Assembly: GCF_000747665.1 (NCBI RefSeq)
Contig: NZ_BBKT01000001.1
Location: forward strand, 54,800-118,799
Origin: Thermoanaerobacterium saccharolyticum
Lineage (GTDB): Bacteria > Bacillota > Thermoanaerobacteria > Thermoanaerobacterales > Thermoanaerobacteraceae
DNA: 64,000 nucleotides
Direction of reading: 5' to 3'
Part shown: positions 19,512 through 28,974 of the stretch, one piece after another
Numbering within the stretch: the first letter of the stretch is position 1
Layout: each line of letters begins with the position of its first letter
Notes under the pieces: generated by a model
The model's database searches: none
What the model saw: the letters and a program-made list of their open reading frames with translations, nothing else
Told to the model about the DNA's origin: nothing
Made by a program: the position numbers and the translations under genes

Positions 19512-19735
19512 TATAGCACAATTTGATTTTTTTTGAAATCAATTGTAGTTCCTGGTGCGTATTTAGTTTTTAGATAATCGTTTGGATTTGTAGAGTACAT
19601 TCTTATTATTTTATATTTATCATCTTCTTTTTCTAAAATGAATGTTTTTCCTTCTATATTTGTTTCAATATAATTATCTTTTATTTCATCACACTTTTGA
19701 AATACGAGTTCGTAAGGAATTATAGTGTATAGCAT
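19511..19735 (-). CDS. ylzJ: YlzJ-like small protein
   Basis: A 74-residue protein with the YlzJ family pattern: MLYTIIPYELVF start, a central ILEKEDDKYKIIRMYSTNP, then NDYLKTKYAPGTTI near the end. No biochemical function is known. In Bacillus the gene also lies between tepA and spoIIIE, as here. It starts four bases after the tepA stop, so the two are co-expressed. Confidence 0.85.
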   Translation of the reverse strand: MLYTIIPYELVFQKCDEIKDNYIETNIEGKTFILEKEDDKYKIIRMYSTNPNDYLKTKYAPGTTIDFKKNQIVL

Positions 19736-19739
19736 AAAA

Positions 19740-20438
19740 TCACCTATTTTCTTTCTCTTTAATTAATTGTCGAAGTTTTTCAATTGCTTCTGAAACACCT
19801 CCAACTTCATCAATCAATCCATAGTCTACTGCTTCTTTTCCAACCAAGATAGTCCCAACATCATTTGCTAACTCTCCTATCTTTAACATCAGATTCATAA
19901 AAGCATCCCTTTTAATTCTCGAATTTCTTATTACAAATTCAACTATTCTATCCTGCATTTTATTAAAATAATCAAATGTTTGAGGTACACCTATAACTAA
20001 ACCTGTCATTCTTATTGGATGTATAGTCATTGTTGCACTAGGAACAATGAAAGAGTAATTTGAAGAAACTGCAAGTGGCACACCTATGCTGTGTCCACCG
20101 CCTAATACGATTGAAACTGTAGGTTTTGACAAACTGGAAATCATTTCAGCGATAGCCAAACCAGCTTCTACATCTCCACCAACCGTGTTTAGCAATATTA
20201 AAAGACCCTTTATCTGAGGATTTTCTTCAATTGCTACTAATTGCGGTATTATATGTTCGTATTTCGTAGTCTTATTTTGTGGCGGCAATATCATATGTCC
20301 TTCTATTTGTCCTATTATTGTCAGACAATGAATGCTGCTTTCAAAGTTCGGTAAATTTGTCTGCCCAAAACTCTGTATATTCTGCTGTAATGCCGTACCG
20401 GTTTGCACAGGCAAATCTTCATTTTTTAATGTACCCAT
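19740..20438 (-). CDS. tepA: TepA, ClpP-fold protease-like translocation-enhancing protein
   Basis: A 232-residue ClpP/crotonase-fold serine protease homologue. The catalytic serine is in [11 protein letters not shown] (about residues 110-120) and the histidine in MTIHPIRM (about 135). The first 45 residues ([18 protein letters not shown]) are the extended N-terminus typical of TepA and distinguish it from housekeeping ClpP. TepA has been linked to protein secretion and to spore protein processing in Bacillus. It sits between dapG and ylzJ, as in Bacillus. Confidence 0.88.
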   Translation of the reverse strand: MGTLKNEDLPVQTGTALQQNIQSFGQTNLPNFESSIHCLTIIGQIEGHMILPPQNKTTKYEHIIPQLVAIEENPQIKGLLILLNTVGGDVEAGLAIAEMISSLSKPTVSIVLGGGHSIGVPLAVSSNYSFIVPSATMTIHPIRMTGLVIGVPQTFDYFNKMQDRIVEFVIRNSRIKRDAFMNLMLKIGELANDVGTILVGKEAVDYGLIDEVGGVSEAIEKLRQLIKEKENR

Positions 20439-20465
20439 TCTATCACTCTCCTATAAAATTAGTAT

Positions 20466-20495
20466 AAAAAAATTAGTGCATATTATGCACTAATT
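20466..20495 (-). terminator. Rho-independent terminator after dapG
   Basis: A 10-bp palindromic stem (ATTAGTGCAT/ATGCACTAAT, about 20472-20494) is followed by seven Ts on the minus strand. It overlaps the stop codon region of dapG. Confidence 0.9.
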
Positions 20496-21707
20496 ATAGC
20501 TTTCAAGCTTAAATTCATCGTGTAAAACCTTCACAGCTATATCCGCCTTATCTTGACTTACAAGGCACGAAATAGTATTGTGAGAATCTGCCGTTTGGAA
20601 AATTTCGATATTATTATCAGATAATGCTTTTATTATTCTGGCCATAACACCTGGAACGCCACGTATTCTATTGCCAATTATTGAAACTTTGCTGCAATTT
20701 TTTCTTATGGCGTATTTAACATTATTTTCTTTTAACAACATTTCTAATTTTGATAAATCAGCTTCCGATATGGTGAATATTTTCCTATCAGGAAAGACAT
20801 TTATAAGGTCAATACTAATTTTAGCTTCTGCAATCTTTCCAAAGATATCTTTGTCATCTCTATTTAATTCAAGTATAACTTGAACTCTATTGTTCATATT
20901 AGCTATACCTGTAACAAGGTTATCAGATTCATAAATGTTATTGTAAACATTGTTGTATTGAGTGATAATAGTTCCCGGACTATCGCTCATTGTATTTTTT
21001 ATTACTAAAGGTATATTGCCTCGCATTGCAATTTCTACAGCTCGAGGATGTATTACTTTTGCGCCTTGTTCCGCCAATTGAAAAACCTCATTATAGCTTA
21101 TTCGTTTCAATATATGAGCATTTGACACGATTCTCGGATCTGCTGTCATGATTCCATCTACATCTGTATAAATTTCTACGGCATATGCTTTTAATGCTTC
21201 ACCTAATAATGCAGCGGTCGTATCACTACCACCTCTGCCTAAAGTCGTTATATCACCATCAACTGTAATACCTTGAAATCCAGCCACTACAGGAATTATA
21301 TTTTGATTTAATGCGTCAAGAAGATATTGTGGTTCTACTCTTATTATTTCTGCATCTCCAAAATTATCATCCGTGATTATTCCTGCTTGTCCTCCAGTAA
21401 AAACTTTTGATTTATAGCCTTTACTCATCAAGACATTTGAGAAAATGACACTTGAAATAATTTCACCACATGACATTAAAATATCAAGTTCTCTTTTAGG
21501 GGTATCCTTATATATTGATTTGGCAAAATTTATCAAAGTATCAGTTGCATATGGATCTCCACTTCTTCCTATTGCAGATACTACTACCACTGGCATGAAT
21601 CCTTGTTCAATAGCATCTACTACTTTTGATACCGCCATATTTCTTCTTTCAGATGTTGAGACAGATGTACCACCAAATTTCTGAACGATAATATTCGTAA
21701 TAACCAC
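20490..21707 (-). CDS. dapG: Aspartate kinase (DapG type)
   Basis: Monofunctional aspartokinase for the lysine/diaminopimelate/threonine branch, about 400 residues. The N-terminal kinase domain has VQKFGGTSVSTSERR and TLGRGGSDTTA. Two C-terminal ACT domains follow (VTGIANMNNRVQ; CSKVSIIGNRIRGVPGVMARI) for end-product control. The start is uncertain. No ATG occurs in a suitable place, and the in-frame GTG at 21707 lies directly on the AAAGG site. The best-spaced codons (ATT at 21701 or ACG at 21698, just before NIIVQKFGG) are non-canonical. Unlike Bacillus, dipicolinate synthase, asd and dapA do not surround it. Confidence 0.92.
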   Translation of the reverse strand: MVITNIIVQKFGGTSVSTSERRNMAVSKVVDAIEQGFMPVVVVSAIGRSGDPYATDTLINFAKSIYKDTPKRELDILMSCGEIISSVIFSNVLMSKGYKSKVFTGGQAGIITDDNFGDAEIIRVEPQYLLDALNQNIIPVVAGFQGITVDGDITTLGRGGSDTTAALLGEALKAYAVEIYTDVDGIMTADPRIVSNAHILKRISYNEVFQLAEQGAKVIHPRAVEIAMRGNIPLVIKNTMSDSPGTIITQYNNVYNNIYESDNLVTGIANMNNRVQVILELNRDDKDIFGKIAEAKISIDLINVFPDRKIFTISEADLSKLEMLLKENNVKYAIRKNCSKVSIIGNRIRGVPGVMARIIKALSDNNIEIFQTADSHNTISCLVSQDKADIAVKVLHDEFKLESYN

Positions 21708-21762
21708 CCTTTCATATACATCATGCAAAATGAAATAAATTTAATATTATTATACTTTATTA

Positions 21763-21800
21763 TGCTAATAAAGGAAAGGATATTTTCCTTCCCTTTATTA
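21763..21800 (-). terminator. Imperfect hairpin after ymxH
   Basis: A long imperfect inverted repeat (AATAAAGGGAAGG with CCTTTCCTTTATT, about 21767-21799) lies in the ymxH-dapG gap. The T-tract after it is poor, so it may act as an mRNA-end stabiliser or a weak terminator. Confidence 0.45.
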
Positions 21801-21804
21801 GAAA

Positions 21805-22065
21805 TCATAAAAATTTTCTCATTTTATCAAGTTCAACTTCTACAATTATCATATCATTTCCTATCTTTTTTATATACTCCCAAGGAATCTCTATGTAATT
21901 AGGCTTGCTTCTAAAAATAGACCCTTTTGTTTCATAGACAACAATTGAATTAATCTTTCCAGTATTTTCATCGATTATAAGATCGGAATCTTCAATTAAA
22001 CCAAGCCTTTTACCATCATTTAAGTTTACAATCTCTTTGTTGCCAAACTCACTTAGCCTCATCAT
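21805..22065 (-). CDS. ymxH: YlmC/YmxH-family PRC-barrel sporulation protein
   Basis: An 86-residue PRC-barrel protein. It begins MMRLSEFGNKEIVNLNDGKRLG, continues with EDSDLIIDENTGKINSIVV, and has IPWEYIKKIGNDMIIVEV near the end. This is the complete YlmC/YmxH pattern found in endospore formers. A role in sporulation is suggested by its distribution; the mechanism is unknown. It lies between dut and dapG, and Bacillus ymxH also follows mlpA. Confidence 0.85.
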   Translation of the reverse strand: MMRLSEFGNKEIVNLNDGKRLGLIEDSDLIIDENTGKINSIVVYETKGSIFRSKPNYIEIPWEYIKKIGNDMIIVEVELDKMRKFL

Positions 22066-22080
22066 ATCATCCTTTCTTAT

Positions 22081-22534
22081 CTATAATCCTGTATGTCCGA
22101 AGCCATTCTCTCCCCTTGCAGTTTCGTCCAATTCATCTACTTCAATAATTTCTGGTATTTCTATTTTATTTATTATCATTTGAGCGATTCTAAGTCCTCT
22201 TTTAACTATAAAATCAAATTCTCCAAAGTTTATTAATATCAATTTAATTTCTCCCCTATAATCAGAATCTATAGTACCAGGAGAATTCAACATGGTTATA
22301 CCGTTATTTAATGCAAGTCCACTCCGTGGACGAATTTGCGCTTCATAGCCTTCAGGTAACTGTATCATAATGCCTGTTCCTATCAATTTTATTTCACCAG
22401 GTTTAATAACCACGTCTTCATTTACTTTTGCATATAAGTCGATACCTGCAGCTCCCTTGCTCATATATTTGGGCAGAGGCAAATCTTTCGCATCATCTGT
22501 TTTTTTTTATTTTTAAAAGCAATTTGTTATTCAA
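22081..22534 (-). CDS. dut: Trimeric dUTPase (frameshifted; TTG start)
   Basis: Hydrolyses dUTP to dUMP and diphosphate, keeping uracil out of DNA. Corrected length is 150 residues. The five motifs are in order: [38 protein letters not shown], and the C-terminal [10 protein letters not shown] arm. The frame breaks at a T9 run (22500-22508). With one A fewer the start is TTG at 22534, giving [19 protein letters not shown] after the initiator. It overlaps the end of the preceding peptidase gene by eight bases. The insertion of dut between mlpA and ymxH differs from the Bacillus order. Confidence 0.92.
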
Positions 22535-23775
22535 TTTTCATCCATCCTATCTGTTTTTCGTTTATATTACCGACAACTGAAATTCCCAATTGTTTGGTAT
22601 TAAATATTCTTTTCGCAAGATTGTTAACATCATCATATGTAATTGAATCGATTTTACTTACAATATCATTGACAGTATAAACTTTTTTTTAAAAAAAGCA
22701 TAGATTTGCCTATTGATGACATTCTGCTGCTAATGCTATCCATATCCATCAAAATGCTAATTTTTAACTGCTCTTTAAATTTGCTTACCTCAAATTCAGA
22801 AAAGCCATCATTCTTTACTTTTAAAATTTCCTCTATGATCAGTTCATAAACTGATTTTAAATTTTCAACTGCAGTACTTGCAAAAATGGTAAAAGCACCT
22901 GTATCCATATAGGTAGATGGATAAGAGTAGATCGAATATACTAATCCTGCTTCTTCACGAATTTTTTGAAACAGTCTGGAACTCATCCCTCCCCCGAACG
23001 CATTGCTAACAATAGATAGAGTATATATACTGTCAAATGAATAATTTATGCCAGGCATACTGATACATATATTTACTTGTTCATATTCTTTGCTTTTTAG
23101 TGCTATACCTCTATTCCAATCAGGTTTGTCTAATGAAATAACATTATTACAAGAATTTATAAATAAGGTCTTTCTTGATATAATATCAAATATAGAATCA
23201 TCAAAATTTCCTGCAATTGAAATCACAACATTATCTTTGATGTAATTATCTTTATAAAATTTAACGAGCATGTCTCTATCAAAAGATTTTACAGTATCTT
23301 CATAGCCAAGAACAGGATATGATAATGGATTGCCATTCCAGATGAGATTTGCCAGCATATCATAAGCGACATCCTCTGGAGAATCATTGTTCATGTTTAT
23401 TTCTTCCAAAACTACATTTTTTTCTTTATCTATATCTTCACTTTTAAAAACGGGATTAAACACTATATCGAAAAGTACATCAACTGCTTTTTCTATGTAT
23501 GAATTATGTACTTTAACATAAAAGCATGTGCTTTCTTTCCCTGTAAACCCATTTAATTGTCCTCCAATGTTATCAATCTCTTCTGCTATATCTTTTGCAC
23601 TTCTATTTTTTGATCCTTTGAATATCATGTGTTCAATAAAATGTGATATTCCATTATTATCACTTCTTTCATAGCGAGAACCAACTTTAATCCATATTCC
23701 TATATAAACTGAATTAACATATGGCATCTTATAAGTTACTACATTAACATCGTTAATTTTCTTTTGTATGTACAT
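22527..23775 (-). CDS. mlpA: M16 zinc metallopeptidase MlpA/YmxG (frameshifted in A8 run)
   Basis: Soluble insulinase-family peptidase, corrected length 415 residues. The inverted zinc motif HFIEH is near residue 46 (HFIEHMIFKGSKNR), with the third ligand in VVLEEINM. The inactive C-terminal half includes GGGMSSRLFQKIREE. The frame breaks at a T8 run (22683-22690) next to a T7 run on the coding strand. With one A removed, MLFLKKVYTVNDIVSKI continues to KQIGWMKIE. In Bacillus the homologue stands behind pnp-ylxY, the same order as here, and affects extracellular protease levels. Confidence 0.9.
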
Positions 23776-23790
23776 TTATTACCTCCTCAT

Positions 23791-24501
23791 TTATTTTAAA
23801 ACGTTTGAAACGTTAGTTATTTCATAACCTTTGCTTTCCAATTCTTTGATCATAGTAGGCAGTGCTTCTACAGTACCTTTTGTTGGATGCATCAAAACAA
23901 TAGCGCCATTATGAGCTTTTTTTACAACTCTATCTATAATATTGTTAACACCAGGATTGCTCCAGTCTATAGTATCCAAACTCCACAAGATTACTTTATA
24001 GCCAAGATCTTCAGCAGTTTTTACTACATCATCATTAAAATCACCGTATGGTGGAGCAAAAAGATTAGGTTTTTTCCCAGTTATTTTAAAAAGCACATCA
24101 CCTGCTTTTGAAATATCTTCAGAATATTTATCTTTACTCCACTGCGTATACTTAACGTGTGTATATCCATGGCTTGCTATCTCATGACCATCTTTTGCTA
24201 TCTGTTTGACTATGTTCGAATTCTTTTCTGCCCATTGCCCCTCAAAAAAGAATGTTATTTTTATATTGTTTGATTTAAATATTTCTAACATCTTTGGAAT
24301 ATATTCATTACCCCACGCTACGTTGCAAGCAAAAGCTATCTTTTTACTATTTGCATCGCCTTTATAAATAGGATCATTTGTTTTAAACGTAGAAATGGAA
24401 TGATTAATCAACATCCCTAACAAAATTATCGCAATAATTAATATTAAAATCAATATTATGGTAGTTTTTTTAGGATATTTTATATAATATATTTTCAACA
24501 C
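23791..24501 (-). CDS. ylxY: YlxY-type polysaccharide deacetylase homologue, probably catalytically impaired
   Basis: An N-terminal membrane anchor (about residues 11-32) is followed by a NodB-fold domain, about 236 residues in all. The His pair of motif 2 is present (SHGYTH), as are motif 3 (FAPPYGDFND) and motif 4 (ILWSLDTIDW). Motif 1, normally TFDDG with the catalytic aspartate, reads FACNVAWGNE here, so the general base is missing. This substitution is typical of the YlxY branch. A cell-wall or sporulation role is inferred. The start could be GTG 24501, TTG 24498 or GTG 24510; the first two are best spaced from AGGTGG. Confidence 0.85.
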   Translation of the reverse strand: MLKIYYIKYPKKTTIILILILIIAIILLGMLINHSISTFKTNDPIYKGDANSKKIAFACNVAWGNEYIPKMLEIFKSNNIKITFFFEGQWAEKNSNIVKQIAKDGHEIASHGYTHVKYTQWSKDKYSEDISKAGDVLFKITGKKPNLFAPPYGDFNDDVVKTAEDLGYKVILWSLDTIDWSNPGVNNIIDRVVKKAHNGAIVLMHPTKGTVEALPTMIKELESKGYEITNVSNVLK

Positions 24502-24583
24502 TAACACCACCTAATCTATTTTCTTAATAAATTTTATTAGGTGATGTGGTCAGATATTACTTTTTTATTGAATATTAATAAAT

Positions 24584-24611
24584 AAAAAACATAAACCATA
24601 AGCGGTTTATG
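24584..24611 (-). terminator. Rho-independent terminator after pnp
   Basis: An 8-bp stem (24590-24597 with 24604-24611) is followed on the minus strand by six Ts. It separates pnp from the ylxY group. Confidence 0.9.
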
Positions 24612-24614
24612 CAT

Positions 24615-26717
24615 TTACACTTCTTTGTCACTTTTAGTTTCTTCTGGCAAAGCATCTTTTCTCGATAAATTAATCCGTCCTTGTTTATCAATTTCTGTCA
24701 CTTTTACCAAAATTTCATCACCAATATTTACTACATCTTCAACTTTATTTACATGTTTTTTATCTAATTTAGATATGTGGACCAATCCTTCTTTACCAGG
24801 AGCAATTTCTACAAAAGCGCCAAATGGAGCCAGCCTTGTCACTTTGCCTAAATAAATTGAACCTACTTCTACGTCTTTTATTATTGCTTCTATGATCATT
24901 TTAGCTTTCTCACCAGCTTTTAAATCGGTTGATGATATAAACACTTTACCGTCGTCTTCTATGTCTATTTTAACACCTGTGTCTGCTATTATTTTGTTTA
25001 TTGTCTTACCGCCTGCTCCGATTATATCTCTTATTTTTTCAGGATCGACGTTTAAGCTTATAATCCTTGGAGCATAAGGAGATAATTCCTTTCTTGGCTC
25101 TTTTATAGTTTCTAACATTTTATTCAATATAAATAACCTACCTTTTCGAGCCTTTTCTAAAGCTAACGAAAGAATATCGCGATCGATGCCAGCTATCTTT
25201 ATATCCATTTGTATTGCTGTTATCCCTTTTTCAGTACCTGCAACTTTAAAATCCATATCACCAAGAAAATCTTCTATTCCCTGTATATCTGTCAGTATAG
25301 ATACTGTATCGCCTTCTTTAATAAGACCCATTGCAACACCTGCAACTGGTGCTTTGATTGGAACACCAGCATCCATAAGAGCTAAGGTGCTTCCGCATAC
25401 ACTTGCTTGTGAAGTTGAACCATTTGAGCTTAATACCTCAGAAACCAATCTGATCGTATAAGGAAATTCCTCCTCTGAAGGTATCATCGGCTCTAAAGCT
25501 CTTTCAGCCAGCGCACCATGTCCTATTTCTCTCCTTCCTGGACCTCTTAATGGCCTTGTTTCACCTACGCTAAAAGGAGGGAAATTATAATGATGCATAT
25601 ATCTCTTTGATTCTTCATCACCTAAACCATCGAGAATCTGGATATCGCCGAGAGGGCCTAATGTTGCCACTGTCATAACCTGCGTCTGACCACGAGTAAA
25701 TATAGCTGATCCATGGGTACGAGGCAAAACACCAACATCGCATGTTATAGGCCTTATGTCATCTAATCCCCTACCATCTACTCTTATTTTTTCTTCAGTG
25801 ATCATTTTTCGCATTTGTTCTTTTGTAATTGCATATAAAACTTCATCAATATCTGCAAGATTGTCTGGATATTCATCTTTAAAATGCTCTAAGACTTCTT
25901 CCTCAACTTTGTCTATATTATCGTTTCTTTCTTTCTTCTCCTCTGTTCTCAAAGCATTATATATTTTTTCAGTTGCAAATTCCCTAACCTGTTGTTCTAA
26001 GTTAGCATCTATTTCATGCACTGTTATTTCAGCTTTTGGAAGTCCTACTTCCTTTACAATGCCTTCTATAAATTCTACTATCTGTTTTATGTATTCATGA
26101 GCGTACATTATTGCATCTAACATTACTTCCTCTGGAACTTCATTGGCACCAGCCTCAACCATCATTATGGCATCTTTTGTACCTGAAACAGTCAAGTGCA
26201 GATCACTTTTTTCTCTAACTTTTAAGTCAGGATTTATTATGAATTTCCCATCTACAAGCGCTACTGATACAGAACCTGTAGGTCCGTTAAAAGGAATATC
26301 AGATATAGATAAAGCAACTGAAGAACCTATCATTGCCACTATCTCTGGCTGAACATCAGGATCTACAGATAAAACAGTAGCAATAACTTGTACATCATTT
26401 CTATAGCCATGCGGAAATAATGGCCTTATTGGCCTATCGATTAATCTGGACGTCAATATTGCTTTCTCGGTAGGTTTACCTTCGCGTTTAATAAAACCGC
26501 CAGGTATTTTACCTACGGAATAAAGCCTTTCTTCATAATCGACACTTAAAGGGAAAAAGTCAACTCCTTCTCTTGGTTCTTTAGAAGCGCAAGCAGTAAC
26601 TAGCACAACTGTATCACCATATCTAACAAGAGCGCTACCATTAGCCAGCTGTGCAAGTTTTCCGGTTTGAACGATTAATTTTCTCCCTGCAAGGTCAAGT
26701 TCAAAAATCTTTTCCAT
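24615..26717 (-). CDS. pnp: Polynucleotide phosphorylase
   Basis: 3'-5' phosphorolytic exoribonuclease of the degradosome, 700 residues, intact. Two RNase PH-like domains are present; the second has the active-site region [13 protein letters not shown] and [18 protein letters not shown]. The C-terminal KH domain has [11 protein letters not shown] and the S1 domain runs from VGSIYLGKV to ISKLDKKHV. The ATG has an AGGAGG site. It follows rpsO, as in most bacteria, but a terminator lies between them. RNase Y, its common partner in mRNA decay, is also encoded in this window. Confidence 0.97.
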   Translation of the reverse strand: MEKIFELDLAGRKLIVQTGKLAQLANGSALVRYGDTVVLVTACASKEPREGVDFFPLSVDYEERLYSVGKIPGGFIKREGKPTEKAILTSRLIDRPIRPLFPHGYRNDVQVIATVLSVDPDVQPEIVAMIGSSVALSISDIPFNGPTGSVSVALVDGKFIINPDLKVREKSDLHLTVSGTKDAIMMVEAGANEVPEEVMLDAIMYAHEYIKQIVEFIEGIVKEVGLPKAEITVHEIDANLEQQVREFATEKIYNALRTEEKKERNDNIDKVEEEVLEHFKDEYPDNLADIDEVLYAITKEQMRKMITEEKIRVDGRGLDDIRPITCDVGVLPRTHGSAIFTRGQTQVMTVATLGPLGDIQILDGLGDEESKRYMHHYNFPPFSVGETRPLRGPGRREIGHGALAERALEPMIPSEEEFPYTIRLVSEVLSSNGSTSQASVCGSTLALMDAGVPIKAPVAGVAMGLIKEGDTVSILTDIQGIEDFLGDMDFKVAGTEKGITAIQMDIKIAGIDRDILSLALEKARKGRLFILNKMLETIKEPRKELSPYAPRIISLNVDPEKIRDIIGAGGKTINKIIADTGVKIDIEDDGKVFISSTDLKAGEKAKMIIEAIIKDVEVGSIYLGKVTRLAPFGAFVEIAPGKEGLVHISKLDKKHVNKVEDVVNIGDEILVKVTEIDKQGRINLSRKDALPEETKSDKEV

Positions 26718-26775
26718 ATTATCCTCCTTTCATCCTTATTAATATATTTTTTCAAATATTTAAGCATTAATACAG

Positions 26776-26800
26776 AAAAAAGAGCGAGGTTACCCGCTCT
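26776..26800 (-). terminator. Rho-independent terminator after rpsO
   Basis: A stem AGAGCG/CGCTCT (26781-26786 with 26795-26800) overlaps the rpsO stop and is followed by six Ts on the minus strand. Confidence 0.88.
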
Positions 26801-27065
26801 ATTTTCTTAAATCTAACTTTTCAACGATGGCACGGTACCTATCCATATCTTTCTTCATTAGATAATTTAATAATCCTCTTCTCTGACCAACCATCTTAAG
26901 CAAGCCACGTCTTGAATGATGATCTTTTTTATGAACTTTTAAATGTTCATTTAAAGTGTTAATCCTCTCGGTAAGTAAAGCAACCTGAACTTCTGGAGAA
27001 CCTGTGTCTTTTTCGTGAATCCTGTTCTGAGCAATTATTTCATTTTTTCTCTCTTTGTTTAACAT
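26799..27065 (-). CDS. rpsO: 30S ribosomal protein S15
   Basis: An 88-residue ribosomal protein that binds the central domain of 16S rRNA early in 30S assembly. Family signatures include FGEFM-free start [13 protein letters not shown], then [26 protein letters not shown] and a C-terminal KLDLRK. The open frame runs 14 codons further upstream, but the ATG at 27065 has a GGAGGTG site at the right distance. A structured leader and a separate promoter precede it, as expected for an autoregulated S15 gene. Confidence 0.97.
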   Translation of the reverse strand: MLNKERKNEIIAQNRIHEKDTGSPEVQVALLTERINTLNEHLKVHKKDHHSRRGLLKMVGQRRGLLNYLMKKDMDRYRAIVEKLDLRK

Positions 27066-27145
27066 AATTTCACCTCCACTCATAAATTCGCCAAATAGCA
27101 TTGACATCGCCGGTGAACGAATATCAAAGCTATGGTAACCACGGA
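27066..27145 (-). promoter_or_regulatory. Structured rpsO leader (possible S15 autoregulatory site)
   Basis: About 80 bases of leader on the minus strand can form a hairpin. ATAGC (left arm) pairs with GCTAT, with inner TTGA/TCAA and TCG/CGA pairs around a GTTCACCGGC loop. S15 represses its own mRNA through leader structures in many bacteria. The fold here is drawn by eye and not tested. Confidence 0.5.
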
Positions 27146-27149
27146 TATA

Positions 27150-27178
27150 ATTTTATCACAAAAAATCAATTATGTAAA
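27150..27178 (-). promoter_or_regulatory. Putative sigma-A promoter of rpsO
   Basis: On the minus strand TTTACA (27173-27178) and TAAAAT (27150-27155) are spaced by 17 bases. The -35 box lies in the last codons of ribF. It gives rpsO a transcript of its own with the structured leader. Confidence 0.6.
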
Positions 27179-28098
27179 ATGTATTTATAAGATTTTGCTA
27201 ATACATAATCGTTTTTCATCTGTTCTATAAGGTCTTTTTCGCTGTTGAATTTTATTTCATCTCGAATGCGCTTAATAAACTCAACTTCTATAAACAATCC
27301 ATAAATATTTTCGTTAAAATCTATAATATACGTTTCAACAGATAAATTATTGACATTAAAAGTTGGATTTATTCCAATATTTGTTATACCAAGAAAGTGT
27401 CTATTGCCTATTTTTACTTTTGTTATATACACGCCATTTAACGGTAAGATGCAATCGCTGTCTATCCTAATATTAGCCGTTGGAAATCCTAATTTTCTTC
27501 CGATTTTTCTACCACTAACGACATACCCTTCTAAGCTAAAATATCTTCCAAGGCATTTGCTTGCTTCTTCTACATTTCCTTCATGGATCAAAGAACGTAT
27601 AAAACTGCTACTTATTGGCATATCGTTCAATTTTATAGGTTCAACAATATATACTTCATAGTCATAAATCTTCGAAAAATTTTTTAAAAGTGAGACATCG
27701 CCATTAGCATTGTATCCAAATTTATAATTATCCCCTACAACCGCAATCTTCATATTTAACTTGTCAATTAAAATGTTCTCAATAAAAGCCTTGGGAGATA
27801 ACAATGAAAACTCCTTATTAAAGTCATAAATTATAGCATAGTCTAAATTAAATTTAGAAAATTCCTCTATTTTTTTTCTATTAGTTGTCAATAGCTTTTG
27901 ATAATCATTTTTGTATATTGTCTTTGTTGTATGTTGTTTAAATGTAAATACAGAGCTCATCATTTTATTTGTTTTTGACAACTCTACTGATTTTTTGATT
28001 AATTCTTGATGTCCAAGATGGATTCCATCAAAGTTTCCAAGAGCGATTACCTTTTTCTCGTTGTACTTTTCTGTATTGTACTCATCTATTATTATCAC
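27166..28098 (-). CDS. ribF: Bifunctional riboflavin kinase/FAD synthetase
   Basis: Makes FMN and then FAD from riboflavin, 310 residues, intact. The N-terminal nucleotidyltransferase domain has ALGNFDGIHLGHQELI and the C-terminal riboflavin-kinase domain has GRKIGRKLGFPTANI and TNIGINPTF. The gene is directly adjacent to truB with no gap, the usual arrangement in Firmicutes. An A8 run near 27870 is in frame. Confidence 0.96.
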   Translation of the reverse strand: MIIIDEYNTEKYNEKKVIALGNFDGIHLGHQELIKKSVELSKTNKMMSSVFTFKQHTTKTIYKNDYQKLLTTNRKKIEEFSKFNLDYAIIYDFNKEFSLLSPKAFIENILIDKLNMKIAVVGDNYKFGYNANGDVSLLKNFSKIYDYEVYIVEPIKLNDMPISSSFIRSLIHEGNVEEASKCLGRYFSLEGYVVSGRKIGRKLGFPTANIRIDSDCILPLNGVYITKVKIGNRHFLGITNIGINPTFNVNNLSVETYIIDFNENIYGLFIEVEFIKRIRDEIKFNSEKDLIEQMKNDYVLAKSYKYILHN

Positions 28099-28968
28099 TT
28101 AGCCATCAGCTCCAAATAATAATCGTTCAACATAGATTCTATCACCTGCAACTTTGCCAACGCCAACAAAGGAATGTTCTGGACTATATAACTTTATAAG
28201 TTCATCATCTGCATCTATGTATTTATTTTTTACAGGATTGCCGTGCACAATCTTATAATAATCATCATTGCTAAGACAAACATCAGGAAATGTTATAACA
28301 TCATCCATTTTCATTATTTTATACTTTCCATCTAAAATTTCTTCTAATGTAAATGAATTTTCTAAAGTAAATGATCCAACTCTTAATCTAATAAGCATTG
28401 ACATATATCCTGAAATATTCAAATAATCACAAATATCACGAACAAGAGCTCTTACATATGTTCCTTTTGAGCATTTTACGTCAAACATGATTTTGTACGG
28501 TGCTTCGTAAGATATCACATTAATGTCATATATAGTCACAAGAGAAGGCTTGATATCAATAGTTTTGCCTTCTCGTGCATATTGATAAAGTTTTTTCCCA
28601 TCAACTTTTTTAGCAGAGTAAATAGGTGGAATCTGCAAAATATCGCCTTTAAATGCATTTTCAATTTCTGATATTTTATATTGTTCCAAAATTTTAACAG
28701 GCATTGCACTTGTAATATTCCCAAATTTATCAATGCTATCTGTAGAGAAACCAAAAGTTATTTCTGCTCTGTATGCCTTCGTTTGCGATACTACATACTG
28801 AGCCAATTTCGTCGCTTTGCCTATACATATAGGCAATACACCTGCTGCCCCCGGATCAAGGGTTCCCAAATGACCTACTTTTTTTATATTAAACTTTTTC
28901 CTTAAAAATGATATTACATCATGAGATGTCATACCTGGCGGTTTCAAAATATTTAAAAAACCATCCAT
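28099..28968 (-). CDS. truB: tRNA pseudouridine-55 synthase
   Basis: Converts U55 of the tRNA T-loop to pseudouridine, 289 residues, intact. The start MDGFLNILKPPGMTSHDVI, the motif VGHLGTLDPGAAGVLPI with the catalytic aspartate near residue 40, and KKVDGKKLYQYAREG are TruB hallmarks. A short PUA-like tail follows. It lies between nrnA and ribF in the nusA-infB operon. Confidence 0.97.
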   Translation of the reverse strand: MDGFLNILKPPGMTSHDVISFLRKKFNIKKVGHLGTLDPGAAGVLPICIGKATKLAQYVVSQTKAYRAEITFGFSTDSIDKFGNITSAMPVKILEQYKISEIENAFKGDILQIPPIYSAKKVDGKKLYQYAREGKTIDIKPSLVTIYDINVISYEAPYKIMFDVKCSKGTYVRALVRDICDYLNISGYMSMLIRLRVGSFTLENSFTLEEILDGKYKIMKMDDVITFPDVCLSNDDYYKIVHGNPVKNKYIDADDELIKLYSPEHSFVGVGKVAGDRIYVERLLFGADG

Positions 28969-28974
28969 TTTTAA

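Noticed and set aside
21708..21804. Lysine riboswitch or T-box before dapG
   Set aside because: The gap between ymxH and dapG is under 100 bases and holds only a simple imperfect hairpin, too little for either element.
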